Source of the DNA: Hyphomicrobiales bacterium
GTDB lineage: Bacteria > Pseudomonadota > Alphaproteobacteria > Rhizobiales > Beijerinckiaceae
Direction: 5' to 3'
Assembly (NCBI GenBank): GCA_003567055.1
Contig: PXAW01000203.1
Span: 1 to 5,519, forward strand
DNA: 5,519 bases
The translations under genes were made by a program, and so were the position numbers. The notes below the pieces were generated by a model. It searched no databases and was not told the DNA's origin. It saw only the letters and a program-made list of their open reading frames with translations. Shown here piece by piece: positions 1 through 5,519 of this stretch. The number at the start of each line of letters is the position of its first letter. Within the stretch, counting starts at the first letter, position 1.

Positions 1-681
1 AACGGCCTGCTCTGGGTGATCACCATCATCACCGTCTTCGTGGGGGCGTTGCTGCTGATCTGCATCTTCCGCTTCAACGAGAAGAAGAATCCGAACCCGA
101 CGCGGACATCGCACAACACCATGCTCGAGGTGGCCTGGACGGTGATCCCGATCCTGATTCTGGTCGCTATCGCAATTCCCTCCTTCCGCCTGCTGCGCGA
201 GCAGGTGATCATCCCCGAGCCCGATATCGTGGTGAAGGTGACGGGTCATTCCTGGTACTGGGAATACGAGTATCCGGAAGACCAGGGCGGTTTCAGTTTC
301 ATTTCCGCCATGCTGGAGCGTGAAGAGGCCGAGGCGATCGGCCAGCCTTACCTGCTCGCGGTCGACAACGAGATGGTCGTGCCGGTCGGCGCCAATGTCG
401 CCGTGCAGGTGACGGCGCAGGGCGTGCTGCACGCTTTCGCGCTGCCGTCCTTCGGCGTGAAGATGGATGCTGTGCCCGGGCGCCTCAACGAAACCTGGTT
501 CCGTGCCGAACGCGAGGGCATCTATTTCGGCCAGTGCTCCGAGCTCTGCGGGGCAGGCCACGCCTTCATGCCGATCGCGGTGCGTGTGGTCAGCGAAGAG
601 GCCTATGCCGAGTGGCTGGACGAGGCGCGTGCGATGTTCGCCTCGGTCGATGGCGCGCGTCAGGTCGCGTCGTCGGATTGA
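1..681 (+). CDS. coxB: Cytochrome c oxidase subunit II (CuA subunit), 5'-truncated by window edge
   Basis: Subunit II of the aa3-type oxidase (also ctaC) accepts electrons from cytochrome c at the binuclear CuA centre on the periplasmic face and passes them to heme a. The frame is open from base 1, so the signal peptide and true start are upstream; the GTG/ATG codons near base 16 are internal. Counting from base 1, residues 3-23 and 44-62 form the two membrane hairpin helices, and Glu43 matches the conserved Glu at the K-pathway entrance. The aromatic patch GHSWYWEYEYP (residues 82-92) carries the electron-entry tryptophan. The cupredoxin domain has a full CuA ligand set: His144, then Cys179-Ser-Glu181-Leu-Cys183 with His187 and Met190. 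Glu181 is also the bridging ligand toward Mg/Mn. The protein ends about 36 residues after the last CuA ligand, with no fused cytochrome c domain. It lies 158 bases before coxA. Identity is certain; only the 5' end is missing. Confidence 0.97.
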   Translation, partial: NGLLWVITIITVFVGALLLICIFRFNEKKNPNPTRTSHNTMLEVAWTVIPILILVAIAIPSFRLLREQVIIPEPDIVVKVTGHSWYWEYEYPEDQGGFSFISAMLEREEAEAIGQPYLLAVDNEMVVPVGANVAVQVTAQGVLHAFALPSFGVKMDAVPGRLNETWFRAEREGIYFGQCSELCGAGHAFMPIAVRVVSEEAYAEWLDEARAMFASVDGARQVASSD

Positions 682-691
682 TCAGGACCAA

Positions 692-710
692 GGCGCCGCC
701 TGGCGGCGCC
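692..710 (+). other. GC-rich stem-loop in the coxB-coxA spacer
   Basis: A perfect 8-bp inverted repeat, GGCGCCGC (692-699) and GCGGCGCC (703-710), flanks a 3-base loop and begins 10 bases after the coxB stop. No T-run follows (the next bases are ggatcgg), so it is a poor intrinsic terminator. It could instead protect the 3' end of coxB mRNA or mark a processing site between coxB and coxA. The repeat is seen directly; the function is inference. Confidence 0.5.
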
Positions 711-788
711 GGATCGGCGGTGGGCAGCGGGTCACGCATGCGCGTCGTTCGGTCGCCGGGGCGGTCACAGATGATCGCCATAGATTGA

Positions 789-2456
<1,668 letters not shown>

Positions 2457-2464
2457 TCGATTGC

Positions 2465-2495
2465 GCCGGGCGGGTTCTCCCGCCCGGCCCTTTCT
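2465..2495 (+). terminator. Strong hairpin after coxA, likely terminator or attenuator
   Basis: A perfect 10-bp stem, GCCGGGCGGG (2465-2474) with CCCGCCCGGC (2479-2488), has a TTCT loop and is followed by CCTTTCT. It starts 8 bases after the coxA stop. The stem is very stable but the T-tract is short, so termination may be partial. A structure here could cap coxB-coxA mRNA and lower expression of the downstream assembly genes relative to the subunits. The sequence is seen directly; termination is inferred. Confidence 0.6.
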
Positions 2496-2497
2496 CC

Positions 2498-2528
2498 CAG
2501 CCGCCCTCGGGTCCGGGCGCGGCGGCTG
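2498..2528 (+). other. Second stem-loop in the coxA-ctaB spacer
   Basis: CAGCCGCC (2498-2505) pairs perfectly with GGCGGCTG (2521-2528) across a 15-base loop. The stem can be lengthened a little past a bulged C at 2529. No T-run follows. CCGGGCG in its loop (2513-2519) could also pair with CGCCCGG (2481-2487) in the 3' arm of the first hairpin, so the two structures might interact. GC-rich sequence gives such pairings easily; the role is unknown. Confidence 0.4.
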
Positions 2529-2548
2529 CGGGAAGGGGTCACCTGCAG

Positions 2549-2574
2549 GGTCTCGCCGGCAAGGCGGGATTTTT
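2549..2574 (+). terminator. Terminator-like hairpin with T-run, upstream of ctaB
   Basis: TCTCGCC (2551-2557) pairs with GGCGGGA (2563-2569), 7 bp with one G-T wobble, around a GGCAA loop. It is followed by five T (2570-2574) and then GTCTTC. This is the usual shape of a Rho-independent terminator on the + strand, though the stem is modest. It ends about 62 bases before the ctaB ATG, so it is either a second terminator for coxB-coxA or a leader attenuator for ctaB. If it is efficient, ctaB needs its own promoter in 2575-2636, where I see no convincing -35/-10 pair. Confidence 0.5.
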
Positions 2575-2636
2575 GTCTTCAATGCGGGTGCGTAACGCCT
2601 TCCCTGACGTTTAAACAAGTCGAGCCGGACAAGCGT

Positions 2637-3620
2637 ATGACTGGGATGATGAATCCGATGCAATCCGCCGCACCGCAGGCGCAGGGCCATTACCGTGGCG
2701 AGCGCTACGAGACCGTCGTCGTCTCCAACGGCGAGGCGCGTGATTTCATCGCGCTGCTGAAGCCGCGGGTGATGTCGCTCGTCGTCTTCACGGCGCTGAC
2801 CGGCATGGTCGTGGCGCATGGCACGATCCACCCGGTGCTCGCTTTCGCGGCGCTGCTGGCCATCGCGGTGGGTGCGGGCGCCTCCGGCTGCCTCAACATG
2901 TGGTATGACGCCGATATCGACGCGGTGATGTCGCGCACGGCCAAGCGTCCGATCCCCGCCGGCAAGATCACGCCGTCGGAGGCGCTGGCCTTCGGCATGA
3001 CGCTCTCGGTCGGCTCGGTTCTGTTTCTCGGCCTCGTGGCCAACTGGCTGGCTGCCGGATTGCTCGCCTTCACGATTTTCTTCTATGCCGTGATCTATTC
3101 GATGTGGCTCAAGCGCTGGACGCCGCAGAACATCGTCATCGGCGGTGCGGCGGGCGCCTTCCCGCCCATGATCGGCCAGGCGGCCGTGACCGGTACCGTG
3201 ACGCTCGACACGGTCATCCTCTTCGCCATCATCTTCATCTGGACGCCACCGCATTTCTGGGCGCTGGCTCTGGTAAAATCCGGCGATTACGCCCGGGCCG
3301 GCGTGCCGATGCTGCCGAATGTGCGCGGGCCGGACGAGACGCGCCGGCAGATCCTGCTCTACACGCTGCTGCTCGTGCCTGTGGGTGTGTTGCCTGCCCT
3401 GACGGGATTCGGCGGGTTGATCTATCTCGGCATATCCGTGGTGACCGGCGCCTGGATGCTTTTGCTGGCGCTGCGCGTCCATCGCCGGCGCGAGGGTGAG
3501 GCGGCAACGAAAGCCTGCTGGTCGCTGTTCGGATTCTCGATCGTCTATCTGTTCGGCCTGTTCGCGGTCCTCATCGTCGAGCACGGCTTCGGCCTGATGA
3601 TGCCGGTCATCGGAGGCTGA
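2637..3620 (+). CDS. ctaB: Protoheme IX farnesyltransferase (heme O synthase)
   Basis: Integral membrane prenyltransferase of the UbiA superfamily (CtaB/CyoE). It transfers the farnesyl group of farnesyl diphosphate to heme B to make heme O, which heme A synthase then oxidises to heme A for subunit I. The first Asp-rich motif is [19 protein letters not shown] (residues 87-105, Asp91 and Asp95), which binds the diphosphate through Mg. The second conserved block is [17 protein letters not shown] with AAGAFPP (residues 154-177). [11 protein letters not shown] (from residue 202) and the [12 protein letters not shown] loop are also family-typical. The alternating hydrophobic segments fit a multi-helix protein. 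At 327 residues it is somewhat long because about 36 residues precede the conserved [18 protein letters not shown] start. ATGs at 2637, 2646, 2649 and 2658 are all possible; none has a strong ribosome site, so the exact start is uncertain. The next gene begins 2 bases after the stop, implying cotranscription. Confidence 0.96.
   Translation: MTGMMNPMQSAAPQAQGHYRGERYETVVVSNGEARDFIALLKPRVMSLVVFTALTGMVVAHGTIHPVLAFAALLAIAVGAGASGCLNMWYDADIDAVMSRTAKRPIPAGKITPSEALAFGMTLSVGSVLFLGLVANWLAAGLLAFTIFFYAVIYSMWLKRWTPQNIVIGGAAGAFPPMIGQAAVTGTVTLDTVILFAIIFIWTPPHFWALALVKSGDYARAGVPMLPNVRGPDETRRQILLYTLLLVPVGVLPALTGFGGLIYLGISVVTGAWMLLLALRVHRRREGEAATKACWSLFGFSIVYLFGLFAVLIVEHGFGLMMPVIGG
3612..3616 (+). promoter_or_regulatory. 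Shine-Dalgarno for the upstream start (3623) of the small gene
   Basis: GGAGG lies inside the last codons of ctaB, 6 bases before ATG 3623. Its spacing is ideal and it overlaps the end of the upstream gene, as expected for translational coupling. It supports the longer 92-residue form of the small protein. Confidence 0.6.
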
Positions 3621-3622
3621 GC

Positions 3623-3901
3623 ATGGCGAGGCAGAACACGAAGCAGAAATCAAAGAGAAAAGCGAAGCCGGTCGAAAGACCGACGCCTGACGCAACGGAC
3701 GAGCGCAATGAGGAGCAGGAAATGAATCATGCCCGCATGCCCGAGGTCGCGCGCGACGCGCAGGGGCTGACTGAGGAAGATCGCCGGCGCCGGCGGTCGC
3801 GCTCCATCGCGCTCGCAGTGACCCTGGGGCTTCTGGTCGCCTTGTTCTATGTCGTCACCATCGCCAAACTCGGCCCCGGTGTGCTCGATCGCCCGATGTA
3901 G
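3623..3901 (+). CDS. Small single-span membrane protein of the cox operon (CoxF-like), function unknown
   Basis: A 92-residue protein with a highly charged Lys/Arg-rich N-terminal tail (residues 1-60), an Arg cluster RRRRRSR (54-60) and one hydrophobic helix (about 61-81), ending in LGPGVLDRPM. The positive cluster predicts the N-terminus in the cytoplasm. Short proteins with this basic stretch, helix and ...RPM end sit between ctaB and ctaG in rhizobial cox operons and are sometimes called CoxF. A role in oxidase assembly is inferred from position only. There are two good starts: ATG 3623 (GGAGG 6 bases upstream, 2 bases after ctaB) and ATG 3722 (AGGAG 6 bases upstream), which gives a 59-residue protein closer to the length I recall for relatives. 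In the extra 33 codons GC by codon position runs 18, 14 and 23 of 33 (first, second, third), a coding-like pattern, so I list the longer form. That stretch also has more A and more AGA/AGG arginine codons than its neighbours. The gene is likely real; the start is open. Confidence 0.8.
   Translation: MARQNTKQKSKRKAKPVERPTPDATDERNEEQEMNHARMPEVARDAQGLTEEDRRRRRSRSIALAVTLGLLVALFYVVTIAKLGPGVLDRPM
3669..3682 (+). other. GAAA-tetraloop hairpin inside the 5' part of the small gene
   Basis: CGGTC (3669-3673) and GACCG (3678-3682) form a perfect 5-bp stem closed by GAAA, a GNRA-type tetraloop, which is unusually stable for its length. It lies between the two possible starts of the small gene, 29 bases before the second Shine-Dalgarno. 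It could be a leader element if translation begins at 3722, or chance within coding sequence if it begins at 3623. Confidence 0.4.
3711..3715 (+). promoter_or_regulatory. Internal Shine-Dalgarno for the alternative start at 3722
   Basis: AGGAG is 6 bases before the in-frame ATG at 3722, as well placed as the site serving 3623. It would start a 59-residue product that keeps the Arg cluster, the membrane helix and the conserved end but drops the Lys-rich tail. Confidence 0.5.
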
Positions 3902-3945
3902 GCGATTGCGCATGCAGTTTCGGACAATGTTCGTACAGGGATGTC

Positions 3946-4545
3946 ATGACACAGCATAATCACAGCCCCGCCCAGAAGAAGGCCATGCGCAAGACGGTGG
4001 TCACCTGCCTCGGCGTCGTCTTCGGCATGGTCGGTCTCGCCTATGCATCGGTGCCGCTCTACGATCTGTTCTGCCGCGTGACCGGTTTCGGCGGCACGCC
4101 GATGGTCGGCACCGCCGATGCCGGGACTGTACTCGAGGAAACCGTGCGGGTGCGATTCGATTCGAACGTGGCGCGGGCGCTGCCCTGGGATTTCCGCGCC
4201 GAGCGCCCCGTCGTTCAGACGCAGATCGGCCAGACGGAGACGGTGTTCTACCGTGTCGCCAACACGGCCGAACATCCGGTCAACGGCATGGCCACCTACA
4301 ATGTCTCGCCGGAAAATGCCGGGCAGTATTTCGTCAAGCTGCAATGTTTCTGCTTCGAGGAAAATACGCTCGAAGCCGGCGAAGTGATGGATTCTGCTGT
4401 GGTTTTCTACATCGATCCGGCCATCGTGGATGATCCGGAATTCGAGAGCATGCGCACGATCACGCTGTCCTATACCTATTGGCCGGCTGTCGGCGGTGAT
4501 CCGGTCACCACCTCGGCGCTCGAGACCACGCCGCCGCGCCGCTGA
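3946..4545 (+). CDS. ctaG: Cytochrome c oxidase assembly protein CtaG (Cox11), CuB copper chaperone
   Basis: Cox11-family copper chaperone that delivers Cu(I) to the CuB site of subunit I during assembly. It is tethered in the inner membrane with a periplasmic immunoglobulin-like domain. The 199-residue length is typical. A short cytoplasmic tail (1-16) precedes one helix (about 17-36), followed by the signature PLYDLFCRVTGFGGT (residues 37-51, Cys43). The copper-binding CFCF motif is present as Cys134-Phe-Cys136-Phe in KLQCFCFEEN, so all three conserved cysteines are there. The following segments VVFYIDPAI and ITLSYTYWP are the usual C-terminal strands. This is the Cox11-type CtaG, not the unrelated Bacillus CtaG. 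ATG 3946 has AGGGA four bases upstream, a little close. The start fits the short tail expected before the helix. The gap from the preceding small gene is 44 bases, so it is probably in the same transcript as ctaB. A strong terminator-like hairpin follows. Confidence 0.96.
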   Translation: MTQHNHSPAQKKAMRKTVVTCLGVVFGMVGLAYASVPLYDLFCRVTGFGGTPMVGTADAGTVLEETVRVRFDSNVARALPWDFRAERPVVQTQIGQTETVFYRVANTAEHPVNGMATYNVSPENAGQYFVKLQCFCFEENTLEAGEVMDSAVVFYIDPAIVDDPEFESMRTITLSYTYWPAVGGDPVTTSALETTPPRR

Positions 4546-4563
4546 TCAAAAATGCCGGGGGCG

Positions 4564-4598
4564 AAATCGGGCTTGCGCATCTCGCGGCTTGATTTTTT
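4564..4598 (+). terminator. Rho-independent terminator-like hairpin between ctaG and coxC
   Basis: The arms 4564-4577 and 4583-4595 pair over 13 bp with three G-T wobbles and one bulged T (4574), around the loop CATCT. The T-run TTTTTT (4593-4598) forms the end of the 3' arm and continues past it, then CTTCC. It is the most convincing intrinsic terminator shape in the window and begins 19 bases after the ctaG stop. It suggests that ctaB-small gene-ctaG is one unit and that coxC is read through only partly or has its own promoter in 4599-4650. I found no clear promoter there. Confidence 0.6.
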
Positions 4599-4665
4599 CT
4601 TCCCAGAGTTGGAAAACGCCGATAGACATCCGAAGGAATGCGGATAAGGCACCGGAGACAGAATA

Positions 4666-5508
4666 ATGGCCGACGCCCACGCCAAGAAACACGATTACCA
4701 CCTCGTCGATCCCAGCCCCTGGCCCTTCATCGGTTCGGTCAGTGCGCTGATCCTCGCCGTCGGCTTCATCACCTTCATCCGGGACATGCCGATTGCCGGC
4801 CTCCAGATCGGCGGGCTCGTCTTCGGTCTCGGCGTGATCGGTGTGCTCTACGCCATGGCCGCCTGGTGGGTGGACGTCGTGAAGGAAGCGCAGGCGGGGG
4901 ATCACACCCGCGTGGTGCAGCTGCATCACCGCTACGGCATGATCATGTTCATCGCCTCCGAGGTGATGTTCTTCGTGGCCTGGTTCTGGGCCTATTTCGA
5001 CGTTGCGCTCTTCCCCGGCGAGGCGATCCAGTTCGAACGCGCCGAACTTACGGGCGGCGTCTGGCCGCCGGAAGGCATCCAGACCTTCAACCCCTGGCCC
5101 CTGCCGCTGTTCGGCACGCTCATCCTCCTGACGTCGGGCACCACGGTGACCTGGGCGCACCATGCGATGATCGAGAACGACCGGCAGTCGGTGAAGTGGG
5201 GCCTGTGGCTGACCGTGCTGCTCGGCCTGGCCTTCACCTGCGTGCAGGCCTACGAGTACATCACCGCCTATTTCGGCTTCTCGGGCCACATCTACGGCGC
5301 GACCTTCTTCATGGCGACGGGCTTCCACGGCGCGCATGTCATCATCGGGACGATCTTCCTCGCGGTCTGCCTGTGGCGGGTCTATCTGGGCCATTTCACG
5401 CCCAAGCAGCATCTCGGCTTCGAATTCGCCGCCTGGTACTGGCACTTCGTCGACGTGGTCTGGATCTTCCTGTTCGCCTCGATCTACGTCTGGGGCTATG
5501 GCGGTTGA
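4666..5508 (+). CDS. coxC: Cytochrome c oxidase subunit III
   Basis: Subunit III (ctaE) is a seven-helix membrane protein that binds subunit I, stabilises the catalytic core and helps proton uptake into the D pathway; it carries no redox metal. The protein is complete at 280 residues. It opens with the conserved YHLVDPSPWP (residues 11-20), near the cytoplasmic side. HRYGMIMFIASEVMFF holds Glu99, which corresponds to the conserved carbodiimide-reactive glutamate of the family. Later come TTVTWAHHA, the GFHGAHV signature (His221 and His224) and the terminal FEFAAWYWHFVDVVWIFLF block. The ATG at 4666 has GGAGA 7 bases upstream and gives the usual short N-terminus. It follows ctaG after a 120-base gap with a terminator-like hairpin, so its expression may be set apart from that of the assembly genes. 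The stop is 11 bases before the window end, so the downstream gene is not visible; in related operons a DUF983 protein and SURF1 often follow. Confidence 0.98.
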   Translation: MADAHAKKHDYHLVDPSPWPFIGSVSALILAVGFITFIRDMPIAGLQIGGLVFGLGVIGVLYAMAAWWVDVVKEAQAGDHTRVVQLHHRYGMIMFIASEVMFFVAWFWAYFDVALFPGEAIQFERAELTGGVWPPEGIQTFNPWPLPLFGTLILLTSGTTVTWAHHAMIENDRQSVKWGLWLTVLLGLAFTCVQAYEYITAYFGFSGHIYGATFFMATGFHGAHVIIGTIFLAVCLWRVYLGHFTPKQHLGFEFAAWYWHFVDVVWIFLFASIYVWGYGG

Positions 5509-5519
5509 TCGCACCCCGG

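Noticed and set aside
2575..2636. Possible ctaB promoter using TTGTCT near 2573 or TTTAAA near 2610
   Set aside because: No pair of hexamers has 16-18 base spacing; the candidates are about 31 bases apart.
3708..3725. A five-codon frame (MRSRK) whose TGA overlaps the ATG at 3722, resembling a coupled leader peptide
   Set aside because: It is too short and its only start signal is the purine-rich context shared with the 3722 start; likely chance.
3782..3795. A perfect 14-base palindrome, CGCCGGCGCCGGCG
   Set aside because: It encodes the Arg cluster of the small protein through alternating CGC/CGG codons, so coding explains it.
4546..5514. A 322-codon open frame on the - strand opposite coxC
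   Set aside because: It has the same low-complexity charged composition and exact opposition to a certain gene; a shadow of codon bias.

Overview
This window is a cytochrome c oxidase (aa3-type) gene cluster from a GC-rich alphaproteobacterium. The gene order is coxB (ctaC), coxA (ctaD), ctaB, a small single-span membrane protein gene, ctaG (cox11), coxC (ctaE). That order, the protein style and the small gene ending in ...RPM between ctaB and ctaG point to Rhizobiales or a close relative. The lineage call is inference; no genus can be named from the sequence. GC is high by eye (not computed), with strong G/C preference at third codon positions. All genes lie on the + strand.

Layout: 1-681 is the 3' part of coxB, whose start lies before the window. 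A 158-base gap (682-839) holds a GC-rich stem-loop and a 16-base dyad just before the coxA ribosome site. coxA is complete at 840-2456. A 180-base gap (2457-2636) holds three successive stem-loops, the first and third followed by T-rich sequence. ctaB (2637-3620) is followed after 2 bases by the small gene (3623-3901, or 3722-3901 from an internal start), then ctaG (3946-4545). A 120-base gap (4546-4665) carries the best terminator-like hairpin in the window, and coxC (4666-5508) ends 11 bases before the window does.

How the genes work together: coxB, coxA and coxC encode the three core subunits of the proton-pumping terminal oxidase. Subunit II takes electrons from cytochrome c at CuA. Subunit I passes them through heme a to the heme a3/CuB site, where O2 is reduced. 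Subunit III stabilises subunit I and its D-pathway proton uptake. CtaB farnesylates protoheme to heme O, the precursor of heme A, and CtaG (Cox11) delivers copper to CuB. The small protein is of unknown function and is conserved in this place in related operons. Heme A synthase (ctaA), SCO and SURF1 factors are not in the window. All metal ligands and channel residues I looked for are present, so the oxidase looks functional.

No previously undescribed system is visible. The unusual signals are in the spacers: hairpins that could set subunit ratios, a dyad at the coxA ribosome site, and a small gene with two well-placed starts.
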